Part shown: in pieces, positions 33,786 to 45,982 of the stretch
Numbering within the stretch: position 1 is the first letter of the stretch
Layout of the letters: each line of letters starts with the position of its first letter
Assembly: GCA_014621425.1 (NCBI GenBank)
Contig: JAANBB010000048.1
Coordinates: 103,862 to 167,861, forward strand
Direction of reading: 5' to 3'
Origin: Cylindrodendrum hubeiense
Lineage: Eukaryota; Ascomycota; Sordariomycetes; Hypocreales; Nectriaceae
Length of the DNA stretch: 64,000 nt
Notes under the pieces: model-generated
Told to the model about the DNA's origin: nothing
Seen by the model: the letters and a program-made list of their open reading frames with translations, nothing else
Database searches by the model: none
Position numbers and translations under genes: made by a program

Positions 33786-36226
33786 CTTGGTATTCAGAAG
33801 CCGGCAACTGAGTCTGACGAACTATGGCAAAACTCGACTAGTCTACCTACGAGCAAGGGTGTTCATTCCACTTTTGCCGGACTTGGAAAATACGGCAACA
33901 TACAATGACGCTTGATACCTGGTAATAAGTAAAATCAGTTCCAACGCTTTAAGCGCTGACCTTTCGATACCTATTCCTAAAATAATAGCCTAAATCTAAA
34001 TTAATTTTTGAAACAACATACCTGCCTGGGCATCTCTACAGCACACACGAGAGAAAACGATGTGAGTGCCTCGAAAGGTGACATGCTAGACAGCGTCTTG
34101 GTAGTCACTTGGCCCTCCGTGATTTTATAATAGTTCGACGCAGCCTGAATCCAGCAACAAAGTTAGGTCGGCCATTTCAGGTGCCCATTGTCAAGAAAAA
34201 ACGTAGCGGCAGCATGAAGTCATACTGGAGCTCGTTAGTGACACGCGTGTTCGGAGGCCCTATGCGGAATTTCCACAGCAGCTAGACATTAGTCTTTTCT
34301 AGCACCTCAGCCATAGTTTCTGCCATATATCTTGCGTCGGAGTCGTCGCAATAGAAGTGGCTCCCCAGATTGACTAACACTGTTGGGGCACGTGCTAGCC
34401 AGGCTGCCAATCCAGGATCCTGCTCTGTAGCCGTGGAAACAGATTATGTAATGGGGCCAGTGCGCGTCGCATTTTAAATAATCAGATCGACTAGTCGGGA
34501 GGTTTCCACCAAGGTCAATACAAGCCACGGCTGCTGATCTCATTATGTGGCTGAGAACTAAACGGCAATAGCATCTGTCAGATAGGAAGGATGAGGGATG
34601 CAGTTGATGACGAGGGATGTTCTTGATTTGCTTCCTATCCAAGTTCCCTACAGTAGGCTTCTCATACCGTAAGAACTAGATAAATTCGGATGGCGCTGAA
34701 ATTTCACAAGCCAATACTTTGGATGTGATGTGATGTTTTGAACGGATAAAAGTGGCATTATGCAGTAAATTTCCCACTTGTAGCGTCCGGATTTATCGAG
34801 TTCTTACGGTACTAAGTAAGAGAAAAAAGAAGGGTGCGGTATCGGGTCTCGAAGGTCTTGTGATATCGGTTTCGGGGGTCCTCCGGGTGGGTCCCGGAGG
34901 GTCCGGCTTCTCTTGGCCCAGGCTCCGCATCGCCAAGCCTAGAGGTCCGACATCGGTCCACAGCCTCTGTTCCTCCTTACAGTACCAAAACTACATGATG
35001 GAGACTCATACAGGATATTTCCACGGTATACTACGCAGTACAGTCCTATGGTTGACCGGTAATGAAATCCTCCACTCGATTTTGCGGCTTTAGCATCGCG
35101 TGAAGGCGGTTGTGGTCCCGGGTGGCACGGCAAGGCCAAACAATATGTCCAAAACGACAACAACCGGGTTGGCTTCATTAATTATGCCAATGATTGGTGA
35201 TAAATTCCCACATGGTCCTCCACATTGCAGGGAGACAAATTTTCCCAATTCCAGTATGAACACGTCTCATCTCCCGCCCTCCTGCATTAGTGTCCACAGC
35301 TGTCACTGGCTTTTACGATCTGAACAGCCTCAACTCGCGATAAGACGCCGGGCCACATGGCATTTTTGGCATCGAAGAGCCGTGAACGGTTGCTCTGTAG
35401 GGGTCTGGAACAAGGGTATCGGTGATGGCTTGCCTAACTGGGCCAGGCCGCGGACGCTATGCTACCATGGTGCCACTAGCACACACCAGCACGTACCAAC
35501 CAACATGCCGCTGCCATCACAACAACCGACGCCATCATTGCGTAACCCACCAACCTGATGCAGACGCAGCACAGTACGTGTGTGGGCGGCTGTGGTGCCC
35601 TCCAAACGCTACAAACGGCCAGCCAGCCACACCCTTTCGGAAATCTATTCGTTTATGGCCTATCCCTCAGGGGCACACCGCACATTTCAAGGGGCCCCCG
35701 CCACCACCGTCGTTCAAGGAGGGGGGGCCATTCCGGTGTACCCCGGTCGTATCCTGGTTCCTCGGCATCCCGGCTTCCCAGGCAGGAACCGTAGCCGAGT
35801 CAGAACAGCTTTGCACAGTGGAATTCTTGGAAGCCGCCCGCTGCAGATGCACGAGGAATTGCGTGGCGTGCCAGCAATTCCCGACACGCCCAACGTTGGA
35901 TGGGGAGGGTCAAGAGTTAAAACGAGAACTCAACAAGTCCCACCCGTTTCCCCATTCCATCACATTCATCATTACCTACTGCCCGTTCCATCCTCTACAC
36001 ATCAAACCGCGCAAGGCTGACCGGCAGTACGAGCTATCCGTGCACCGTTCTTCTTTTATCCTGCACGCTCGCAGCCGGTTGTGATTTGTCCGTTGCCTTC
36101 GAGTCCCTCTTTGTCTCCACCTTTCCACATTGGTCTCCAAATAAATCCAAAATAAATCCAAAGAGAGGAAAAACGCACCCCTCACGTAACCTTGCGGCCA
36201 CTCCAACGCTCAGCCCGGATGCCAAC
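33786..36226. other. Spacer with decayed UGT and long permease leader
   Basis: The left part carries the minus-strand glycosyltransferase remnant listed separately. From about 34830 the sequence is GC-rich with overlapping proline- and arginine-rich frames on both strands, none with motif support. It looks like a long promoter or 5' leader of the permease at 36227. A G-run (GGGGGGGCC) lies near 35721. Confidence 0.5.
34060..34490 (-). pseudogene. Decayed UDP-glycosyltransferase (UGT/MGT family) fragment
   Basis: On the minus strand one frame reads GPIT-stop-SVSTATEQDPGLAAW, then APTVLVNLGSHFYC, then DARYMAETMAEVLEKTNV-stop-LLWKF. This is the start of the C-terminal domain of fungal UDP-glucosyltransferases (VxxNLGS block, then VQVLWKF, where the Gln codon is now TAG). 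After a shift of frame the UGT signature continues as LLLDSGCVELL-stop-NHGGPSDYQDAV, matching the sugar-donor-binding HHGGxxSYxEA region. Stops lie at 34444-34446 and 34282-34284 and the frame changes near 34170, so it cannot encode a working enzyme. Only the central part of the family is recognisable; both ends fade into spacer. Confidence 0.7.
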
Positions 36227-38299
36227 ATGAAAGGCGACATCATCCTCACGCGCGATGTTGAGGTCATGGAGATGAATGACCTCAACACCAAGGTCGACAA
36301 GGGAAACTCATGGAACATCTCTGCCAGCCAAGCCGCGCCCTCTCGCCGCCCCATCGATTGGTTGGATGGATTCCGCCGCGCTGAGCGACGGCCCAAGAGC
36401 CGCAGCGGCGGATACGAACCCACCATGCCTCCAACAATGCCCGAAGATCGCTATTACGACTTGCGAGCGGCCAACGTGAAAACCGCCAACACGGCACTTG
36501 TCAGAGAACTCAAGGGACGACATCTGCAGATGATTGCATTTGGGGGTTCTATCGGTGCGTTTTTCTTCCATCCTGCTCCTTTCTCCAGTTGCGTCTGATC
36601 ATTGGCTCCCATCCTTACACCATTATGTGCATTACTAGAGTCACTACTGATCATGCCTTGTAGGCCTCGGTCTCTTTGTTGCCTCCGGGTCCGATCTCTA
36701 TAATGGTGGACCAGCCTCGTTGCTCTTAGCCTATATGTTCATAGGCGCGATGCAGTACTGCACGATGCAAGCTCTTGCGGAGCTCTGTGTCCTGTTTCCT
36801 ATTGCCGGTGCCTTTTCTGCTCATTCCACTCGATTTCTCGATCCATCGTGGGGATTTGCTATGGGTTGGAAGTAAGTTGCATCTGCATGATGCTCCTTGA
36901 TTACTAAAACTAACCTCGACGTAGCTATTGTTTGCAATGGCTTTTTACTCTGCCTCTGGAAATCATTGCCGGTGCATACACTATTTCTTATTGGAATGAG
37001 TCGCTACCAAAGTCCCTCTTTATCGGGCTATTCCTCAGTGTTATCATTATTATCAACCTATTCGGTGTTAAGATGTATGGAGAAGCCGAATTTGTCTTCT
37101 CTCTTATTAAAATCACCGCTATTATTGGTTTTATGTAAGTCTCATTTTACAGTCTCTGATTTGATTTCTTTCCTGAGTGGCCCCTGGGTCTTTCAAACAG
37201 CGAAACATGCTAACCAATTCCAAGCTTACTCGCTATCATAATTAACATCGGCGGTCGACCCGAAAGTGGCTATATCGGTGGTGTATATTGGCACAATCCT
37301 GGCGCCTTTCACCATGGATTTAAAGGCTTCGGTTCCGTTCTCATTACCTCAGCATTTGCTTTTAACGGCACCGAGCTTATCGGTCTTGCTGCTGCTGAAA
37401 CAGCCAACCCCCGGAAGTCGATACCCACTGCGGTCAAGCAGGTCTTTTGGCGCATCACCATCTTTTACATCCTTGCACTAATGCTTGTTGGCCTCTTGGT
37501 GCCCTCGGACGAGCCGCGTCTGATCAATGGCAAAAGTAGCGCTGACGCTTCGGCCAGCCCCTTTGTTATTGCCATTGAGAGCGCGGGCACTACTATCCTC
37601 CCTAGCATCATGAATGCCGTTATTCTTATTGCTATTATCAGTGTTGGCAACTCTTCTGTCTTCGGCTCGACTCGAACACTGGTAGCGCTTGCTGAACAGT
37701 CGCAAGCGCCTCAAATCTTTGCTTATATCGATAAGCAGGGCCGCCCCCTGATCGCCATTCTACTTGCATGCTGCCTGGGGCTCCTAGCTTTCTTGGTCGA
37801 TCTGCCTGCCCAAAGCACTGTCTTTGACTGGCTACTATCTATTAGTAGTCTGTCGACACTCTTCACTTGGATCAGCATCTGCTTGTGCCATATCCGCTTT
37901 CGCCGAGCCTGGGGCTTCAGTTCAAACTCTCTAGAGCAGCTTCCATTCCGCTCTACTGTGGGAATCTGGGGCTCCTACTTTGGTTGCATTGGATATTTAC
38001 TGGTTATCATTATCCAGATCTGGCTCGCGATATCACCCATAGTGACTGCGGGTCAGGACCGGGATACTAGTATTGCTAGCACAGTACAAAACATCTTTCT
38101 GAAGTTGATGGCTATTCCGATCATCTTTATCTTCTATATTTCTCATAAGATTTGGTATCGTACGCGTATTGTACGTATCGATGAGATGGATATTAAGACA
38201 GGTCGGCGATACTCCCGAGTTCATATCTCTTCTGAAACGGAATATGAGGAGAGGATGAAGTGGCCGATGTGGAAACGAATGTACAACCTTTTTTGCTAA
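36227..38299 (+). CDS. Amino-acid permease (APC superfamily, YAT/GAP-type)
   Basis: Four exons (36227-36554, 36664-36871, 36925-37134, 37225-38299) join to 606 residues. A hydrophilic N-terminus of about 95 residues leads to ELKGRHLQMIAFGGSIGLGLF, the classical TM1 region of fungal amino-acid permeases. Family marks follow: GGPASLLLAYMFIGAMQYC, MQALAELCVLFPIAGAFSAH, SWGFAMGWNYCLQW, and SAFAFNGTELIGLAAAETANPRKSIPTA. AEQSQAPQIFAYIDKQGRP is in the TM8-TM9 loop, followed by WISICLCHIRFRRAW. Twelve helices fit. It is a plasma-membrane amino-acid:H+ symporter; specificity cannot be read. I use the ATG at 36227 because the open frame upstream has no ATG. Introns are 109, 53 and 90 bases; all junctions fall at conserved family positions. 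Confidence 0.93.
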
Positions 38300-41181
38300 G
38301 AGTCTAGAATGATTGCTTATATGAATATCTAATGTGTTTGGGATATTGGGATTTCTGTGGATGGGTGTGATTGTGTTCTTTGCTTTATCCCATTTGAGTG
38401 TTACCACGACAAGCTATCATTAACAGAATGTTCCACTCTATTTCAAGACTACTAGCTCAACTCAATTATTCAGCTATTGAGGTTATTGGGAATGGAATTG
38501 AATATGGCAGGTTAGACTGTGCACCTTCATTGTTAACACCAGCACCATGGGCATCTTAGTATTCTTCAGTAGTGATCTTAATTATCAGTATTCCTTAGCC
38601 CACTTCGTGGTATCTTTTATGGAAGTATCTGATCAGAAGATACTGTAAGGTGGTATTGATTAATCTTATCCATTTTATTCATTTTCATTATCCTTAGTCT
38701 TGCGTATCATATTTATCGCGGACACAGTATCATCATTATCGCCACCACAATTACTACTATTTTGTCTTTTCTAAGTATGTTGCTTTGTTTCTTGTATCAT
38801 TTACAGCCAACTACCTGAGTAGATGATGTTGTGAGCTTCACCCCCATAGTTACTTTTTTGTTCTGTGTATATATGCTAATAATGTAGATAATTGTTTGTG
38901 GTATTAATGCTTGGGTGAGCTTGGTTGAGCCTTCTTAGGTCTTTGTTGGAAGCTCTGATTGATGTTGCATTGCTCAGGACTACATGTGGAGAGTCCAGGC
39001 CCACACCGTAGTAGGGTTCTGCGACAACTTTATCCAGTGTGATGGGGCCAGCAGACCGCCTAGAGTTTTAATGATAGTAGCAGCCGGAGGCTAGCTTAAC
39101 TGATCACTATTTAAACCTGTGGAAGCTGCCTCTCAATGGAAGGACACGCTTTTCCTTTCTTTCAATTAACTTGACACCTTTTGCTCACTTCTAATTCTAT
39201 TGACCAAGCTGTCGCAGCAGCCATTATCACTGATTTCCCATTCTTTCAACCTGAACACATTAGCGAGTATTTTATCAGATGTTCCCCATGTGTTATTCCC
39301 CAGGCTGTGCTCAGAATCATCTGTTATCTCCCTTCTTCTCCTCCTTTCCATCTGCTACCCTAGAGCTTGGGTGTGGTCCGAACTATAGGGACGCCACCAC
39401 CAACAATCAGTCGCTCTCTTTCCACATGCCACGACCCTCGACAAGGAATAATGTCTAGTGAAGAAATCGGACTTAAGCTAATAAGCAATAAAACGACTAA
39501 GGTCATTACAACCCCTGTGGTTCTGTAAGATACGTGTTTACAATTATAGAGCGCAGCGTACTCTAAAACTACTACCTTATGGGGTGATAGGTGTGCGAGC
39601 CATGGTGAAAGGCTGAAGAGATGGTTCCAAGAGGTATGCGATCATAAGGGCTGAAAAGGATGCAACAGGTTCGGTAGAATAATATATCTGTGAAAAAGAG
39701 TAGGATTTAAGCTAAATGATCCTTTGCGATAAATTGACAGGCATTAAGCTCCTCATCGGTCGGTTGCTTTTAGTGGGTTGTATCGATACAGGCAAGAGTG
39801 TCAAAGTGACTTCTATAGCTGGTAGTGAATCCAGACAAAGTTACTTAGAGATAATGACTCTTGCTCCACCCTTATTTTAGGAGCTCTGGGTCTTTCAATC
39901 TCTTAAAATATAGAATCAAGCGACGAGAGCCAACATTACTCGCAAACTATATTACTGTTAGAACACACGTAGAGCTTCGCAGAGGGGGTTTCGGATTCAC
40001 ATTCGGGATTTTAGGGGGTTCGGGTGCATTTGTTTGCGAGTTGCAAGGTCGGGAGCGAGAAGCCGCCGTCGTTTGAGCATCTTCGAATCCCGGGATAGTT
40101 GCACTAATCCAGATTTCCCTTCAATTTCATTGTATTCTATTACCTGAAATTCGTGACATGAGCCGAGGTGTAAATATTAGTATTAATATTCATACAGTTA
40201 ACTGTTCCTAATCGCACAACATTTATCACGTACTCCTATTTTTCACATTTCGCATCTTCCCTGACAATGTAAGTCAGGGGATGCAATTGATATGCAGGGA
40301 ATTCAATCAATATCTAAACTTTCTAAAAACCCTCAAACTTGACCACAGCCAAATCGTTCAAAAACGCATCTCCGATGTTCCCCGTGAGAATTAGTAATTC
40401 TGTCGGCCCGGCAATGACAGCGGCTCCGGCTGTGTGACCGGAATGACCCCTCCCCAGCTGAAGACCACTGCGGAAGACAGTACTGCCGACGCCTTGCCCC
40501 CTGCTCTGTGATCCTTCTCTCATTTCTCTACCCTTGACATTCTATTCCTGCTACGAGAGATTAGTTGTCAAGTCGGCAGTAGCATTGGCAATAACTTATA
40601 TCCTTGTCCAGTCAGATTAGTTCTTGGGGTAGCTCGATTGGGATTCACGCATCTAACCGCCTTATGATAATCAGTTCAATTAGCTATCAATAAAACTTAG
40701 AAGCCTCAGTCATCATAACTGATATGCATCATCTTGAACAACTATTATCTCACATAGCATACGCTCAACCGAATGACACCCTAACTGTTCTGCTAGCATT
40801 ACCCTAACGATTTACCCTCTTGGCCACCTAAGAGCCTACCCTACACCACACAGTCAATCGACTCAAGCATGACTGTTACATTCAGTAGATAGCCCTAGGT
40901 AGTGAAGGATGCAAAGCTGGGATGAAGGCTGTATCAAAAGTGATCAAAAAACCCCTGCACTAACCTTCGTAGAGGGAGGCGCTGCCCCTTTATGACGTCA
41001 TCCGGGGAATAGCGCTTACAGTCAGCAACGAGTAAGTTACTTCAATTCTCCTTTGGCAGCTCGGACTTTTACCTCGCATTCATAAACCCACAATCATAAC
41101 AACAGCCATTTATTAGCAAGTCACCATTTGCAATCTATTTTTAACAAAGCAAGGAAAAGGCAAACAAATCGAATATCGAAC
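38300..41181. other. 2.9-kb AT-rich spacer
   Basis: Short frames only. A minus-strand stretch at 40323-40523 (HSGHTAGAAVIAG, NIGDAFLNDLAVVKFEGF, stop) has convincing protein composition and may be the last exon of an unrecognised or decayed gene. Nothing else is supported. Confidence 0.45.
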
Positions 41182-42297
41182 ATGGCCTCCCAAGAGGAAC
41201 AGTCCCGACAGCAGATGATGCTCCAGGCGCGGGAGCGACAGTTGCAAGTGCTGGCAGCCAGACAGCTTCAGCAGCGAGGCATGGGTATGAATCAGATGGG
41301 AAATCAGATGGGAAATCAGATGGGACAGCAAATGGGCCAGGCTCAACCAAGAACCATGGGTTTACCCATGGGCACACCCTACGATGATATCCCTATGACA
41401 GGACCGAATGACTTGGAGCTTTTTACAGGCCGGCCCCTTTCACAGCCGGATTTCGCTTCATTCCAAGCCGCATGTCGGCACGGCAATCTTACCACCATCG
41501 AGTCGATCCTCGGCACCGAGCCTTGCACACCCGCTTTTCTGCATCAGGGCCTGATTCTCGCTTTAGGTTCTGGTAGTATCGACGCTGCCCGCTACTTACT
41601 CGAGGCCGGTGCCCCCATTACCCGACAAACCCCAGGACACATCCTCTCAGCACCTGAATACCAGAAAATCCACTTGTTCGAACTTCTCACGCAACACGGC
41701 TGGACCACCAACACGCCGGGGTTCTACGGTGCTGTACTACTCCCAAAAATTGTCACCAACGATGCCCTCCTGGACTGGTTCCTCGCCAATGGCGCAGACC
41801 CTAACCTAGGAGCGCAGCGCGACAATCGTGACCGCTATGGCGCGCCTGACACAGACTCGTGCGCAGCGCTCGAGACAGCCGCTTCGCACGGCAGTGTCGA
41901 GGCGGTGCAAAAGCTCCTAAGCGCCGGCGCGCAGATGGGCAATGGCGCACCGCTGTACTTTGCAGCGGGCGTATGCCCTCCCGGCGCGAACCCCCATGCA
42001 GGTCTTGTCACTCCAAGCAGGGAACTGGACTTGGGAAGGATTCCTGTCATGGCGCAGCTTGTGGAGAATGGCGCAGACGTGAACCAGAAGTTCCAGTCCC
42101 GCCACATGAACCCCCAGTATCCGATTGTCAACGCCGTCATGGCGGGGGCTGTTGAGAGAGTGAAGTGGCTGCTGAGCCAGGGGGCAGATCCTAACTTGAG
42201 GGGCGCATTTGGGAGTGCTGTGCAGTATGCTCAAAAGATGGGGAGCGACGAGATGAAAAGGATTCTCCGGGCGGAGAACATGGCGAATGAGGGTTAG
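41182..42297 (+). CDS. Ankyrin-repeat protein with Met/Gly/Gln-rich N-terminus
   Basis: Single-exon 371-residue protein. The start at 41182 (GAACATGGCC) is the first ATG; the frame continues upstream without one. Residues 1-35 are Gln- and Arg-rich and probably helical. Residues 33-55 form a short tandem repeat of MGNQ/MGQQ units. From about residue 85 onward the protein reads as degenerate ankyrin repeats: FQAACRHGNLTTIESILG, LILALGSGSIDAARYLLEAG, DWFLANGADPNLG, ALETAASHGSVEAVQKLLSAG, VMAQLVENGADVN and VERVKWLLSQGADPN. Ankyrin repeats are protein-binding scaffolds; no enzyme domain accompanies them. It is probably cytosolic or nuclear, partner unknown. This gene marks the start of the denser, GC-richer right part of the window. 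Confidence 0.88.
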   Translation: MASQEEQSRQQMMLQARERQLQVLAARQLQQRGMGMNQMGNQMGNQMGQQMGQAQPRTMGLPMGTPYDDIPMTGPNDLELFTGRPLSQPDFASFQAACRHGNLTTIESILGTEPCTPAFLHQGLILALGSGSIDAARYLLEAGAPITRQTPGHILSAPEYQKIHLFELLTQHGWTTNTPGFYGAVLLPKIVTNDALLDWFLANGADPNLGAQRDNRDRYGAPDTDSCAALETAASHGSVEAVQKLLSAGAQMGNGAPLYFAAGVCPPGANPHAGLVTPSRELDLGRIPVMAQLVENGADVNQKFQSRHMNPQYPIVNAVMAGAVERVKWLLSQGADPNLRGAFGSAVQYAQKMGSDEMKRILRAENMANEG

Positions 42298-45200
42298 CTG
42301 GGGCTGTTCCTGCGCAGTGTCATTACTCCATAGAGCATGAATGATTAGCTGCTTAGCCTTGTGCTACAGGTTGCAGGGGGTGGACAAGGCACCTCAAACT
42401 CAACCTGTGGGGCGCTAGGATACGAGCTTTTACGCGATTTGCCAGCAGGGCTGACGAGCGTAATTTCATCCTCCAGTCAAACTTCAGTACCGACTACATA
42501 GCCCTAAGAACGGGCCGTAAGCCAGGGCGCGTACGACGGTACCGCATTGGTGCAACAGGGCAGCCCTGCGACGTGACAAGGATTGAGCTAGCATTGTTCA
42601 TGATAGTATGGGGCCGGATTACCCGTGGCCCCCAGAGCATGGATATATTCCTTTGAAACAGTGAAGGATTCTAGCGCTGTCGCGCTAAACTCTGACGTCT
42701 AAAATTACGACAGTATGCGCGATTGTGTCTCTGAATAGATGATATTGGATCCGAACCGCTATCTTCGATATGCTACTTATTAGATGACCCGCGGGCTATC
42801 TTTTCGTTCAGTTTGTTCATACACTGCAGACTGTTTCCAAGTCTAGCCATTCGCTTCAACTTCTTCGCTCGTTCTAGCCTCCAACGCCTGACAAGTAAGA
42901 TGCGTCCTCACGGCTGGTCAGTAGGCCGTGCATTCCTTGTACTGGCCTCGCTGCCTGTCCTTGCATCTGCCCAATGCTCTACCATGCCGTGCCATGTCAC
43001 TCCCGAACCAAACTGAGATCAAACCCCGACTGTAATTGTAATAATAGCACACCGGACCAACCCAAAACGAAACTACACCGACTTGGTGCAAGTCCCGCCC
43101 GCCTGGTTTGGCCGGCGGTGGGCGGTGTCTACCTACCTTAGGTAGGCTTGGTAGGTACCTACCTAGGTAAGTGGGCAATGACGGCCCCCTCCCAAAGGCC
43201 CGCCTCAGCGCTGTATCGATGGGCAAGGTATTAGCAATGATGTATCAAGCTTTCCAGCACATTCGTCATGGCAACCACACCTGTTGAGCCGCCCGACAAA
43301 TCTTGCCCAAGTCCTCCATATCTACGGAGTAGGTACGGTACATACCTCCGTCGGTAGCCAACGACGGGAACCGACAATGGCGCCTGCCTCCATAGCAACC
43401 CGTCTCCCGAAACCAACCCAAATCCTTCTACATCCACTCTTCCCACACCCTCCCTCCACTGCGTGTACTCTCCCGCACGCTGGACAGCCAACAAACAAAA
43501 CACAAACATGGCCATGCGTGCCTCAGCTTGACTCAACCTGCCGACGTTACTTAGCATCGTAGCAACTTGCTACCTGCGTAGTACGACACAGACTGCACAT
43601 TGGCGTTCGTGGACATGGGCCAACGGCATGGGCAAGGGCATCAAGGACTGGGGGCCAAATGGCGGACAGCCAGCGACGGGACTGTGAATGGTGGATGTCA
43701 CACCAGATGCTTCCAGCCCGGGCCTATGACGCACTCAGGACCAGGTTGACACGAGCACAAACGCTCTGGGATGGCTCCGATGCCCAGTCAACTAGTTCCC
43801 TTATCACCACCTTCATCATCACCACCGTGATTCAACCACCGCCACTCCCCACGCACGGAGTCCCCGACCCTGTCCCGCCGCCGCCACAGGATAGAACCAG
43901 GCACGCTGCGGAGACATGCAGATGCTCGACGGAGCACGGAGTACGGAGCACTGAAGCACATATCCGCACGCGGTACGAAGTACTCCATCTCGATGCCACC
44001 CATCCAGACCATGCCTATTTTTCATCATGCCCCATCCACTTCTGCATCAGATCTGGGCATCGCAAACGGAGTACGAGCCTCTTGGCTCTACTGCGCGCCC
44101 TCCCGCACGCACCCCAACAGGAGCACGTCGTCATTCTCCTTCGTATTTCTCGAGCTTGGGCGGCCAGCCCAGCCCACGCACCCACTTCACCCACCCACCA
44201 GCTCTCGGCATTGGCAGGCCTTGCCGCATCTTCCCCTGGTTGCCCAGCACTGGGCCCCTGAAAGTTTGTCTGGGTCCCCCGGCCAGCCTCCCCTGAATGG
44301 ATCTATCCTCGCTCTCATGACTTCCTCCTACGGGAAAAGAGCGGCGACAACCGGGCCTCTGCCTTTGCTTGAGGCGATGGCGCCAGATCGCCATGGCCGC
44401 GATGGGTCCCTCACAGCCTCAATTGATCCCCCTAATCAACACTCCAAGAATAGCATCCCTACGTCCCAACTAGCGCCGTGCGCCCTTCGTTCCCAAGCGC
44501 AAGCGCGGGCGTAAAGGAATTCACCTCGCTTGTCGTTGCTTTGCCTCTCAGCGTCGCTCGGTCCGATGTCCCTATTTGAGTTGTAGCATTGACGTGTGAG
44601 TCTTGCTTTGTCCTCGCACCATCACACGTCATGAGGGGATGAGAGATGAGGGGACGAGAGATGAGCAGGAGCAACGACATGTTGCCCGCTTACTCGCCCG
44701 CATTGTCCAGCGCCAATGAACCTGCGACCCTTACCCCAGGAGGAGGGGGATCGCTGGAGCCCCTCCACTCATCACCCCCATGCCGATGAGATTGTCCGCC
44801 AGAGAAACGTCCTGTGCATTGCACAGCATGAGGCTGGCTTGGCCCAACCTTGAGCGTTCGCAAGTGAGCCATCCAGCATTCTGACATCAGCCACGTTGCC
44901 TCATTGAGGGCCCCACGGACAGCATGTGGCCCACCGAGCTTACCTTACTCCGTCATCCGCCATTCATCCCCGGAAGTGGGTGTTCAGCCCAGACCAGGGA
45001 CCTCGGGTCCCCAGCCGGGCTGATTTCTCTTGACAATAGTTGTTGTTGTTGTTGTTGGGGGCCATCGGTCGACGAGGCTCTGCCTTGCCATCCCCCATTC
45101 TCATGAGCCATCTCCGCCTCTGATAACATCTCACGCTTTCCGCGAGCAACATACGCGTCATCAGGCCACACTGGTGACTTACAGCCGGGCCGGTCCGTAA

Positions 45201-45982
45201 ACAACCTATTGAGCGGAGGACAACCAAGAAGGTTTTTTTTGCACCGGCTCCGGTCCAGAAGCTCCGTAGTCATACTCGCCAGATACCATACCATTGCCTC
45301 CTCCCAGACGCTTAACCTCAGCCTCACCATGAAGGAATGGCTTGTAGCTTCTTGCACGTGGCTTGCACTATGGTATGACCTAGTGAGCTTCATGAATGGT
45401 GGCGAGGTAACAGTTTTTCGTCCAGCAAGGAGCTAAGCCCGACACTAGCGAGCCTAGACACTTTCTGATAGCGTTCTGGACAAGTCTCCTTCCTTCACTC
45501 TGTTTGACCGTGCTCAGCAGTAGCCAAATTCAGCACTCGGAGCACCCTAGAACTAAGCATATAATGGACAATGATTGGCGAGGAGTCGATTAGTTACTGG
45601 GGGGTCAAGCCAAATCTCACGAAAAGTCAGCCTTAGGAGGCTAGGGAGTTGTTGGCACCCTGCATCTCACCGCACTCCACAATGACTGGCCAGCTGAGGG
45701 GCTCAATTAGTTGCTGACACCAGCTTCGTGCTCATCGTTGCGGTTGTGCTTCCGCGCATGTCGGTACATTGCCAGTCGGATCCGAAGCCCGTTCATTGTG
45801 GTCCTTGTTCCGAGACGCCATTCGCATTCCTGCTCAAGGGCTGAGCCATCTACGGCGCCAGCTCGTCTCTACTGTACAGTCTTACAAGATTACCAGTGAC
45901 CTTCATGTCCTTGGTCCTCGATGCTCAATCCCTGGATTTCCCTTGCGCCTCTATCCCACTCGCCTAACCCGTCTCCCCTCGC
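42298..45982. other. 3.7-kb GC-rich region without a supported gene
   Basis: Many long frames overlap on both strands because of GC-rich, low-complexity sequence, but none shows a family. A 38-codon frame at 42900-43016 begins like a signal peptide (AFLVLASLPVLASAQ). A minus-strand frame at 44953-45393 contains six glutamines encoded by a (TTG)n run at about 45038-45056. Palindromic TACCTAGGTA elements lie at 43130-43170 and ACGGAGTAC-type motifs are scattered here. Confidence 0.45.
43130..43170. repeat. Cluster of nested palindromes (CCTACCTTAGGTAGG, TAGGTACCTA, TACCTAGGTA)
   Basis: Within about 40 bases there is one near-perfect inverted repeat, CCTACCTTAGGTAGG, followed by two overlapping perfect 10-base palindromes, TAGGTACCTA and TACCTAGGTA. 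The arrangement could form a hairpin or act as a dimeric binding site. It lies in a GC-rich gene-free region. Confidence 0.6.

Noticed and set aside
35100..36084. Overlapping 130-220-codon ORFs upstream of the amino-acid permease
   Set aside because: Three frames are open together because of GC-rich leader sequence; Pro/Arg/His-rich products without motifs.
40075..40110. TTCGAATCCCGGG, resembling a tRNA T-loop and acceptor arm
   Set aside because: No matching D-arm, anticodon arm or 5' acceptor strand could be found within tRNA distance.
41182..42297. Treating the ankyrin gene as a NACHT/NLR immune-type protein
   Set aside because: There is no P-loop, HET, or other effector domain; only a short repeat-bearing N-terminus precedes the ankyrin region.
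43659..44514. 170-200-codon plus-strand ORFs
   Set aside because: Pro/Thr/Ser/His-rich low-complexity products in several frames at once; no start context, intron or family supports a gene.
44953..45393. 146-codon minus-strand ORF with a poly-Gln tract
   Set aside because: The Gln run comes from a simple (TTG)n repeat and the rest has no recognisable domain.
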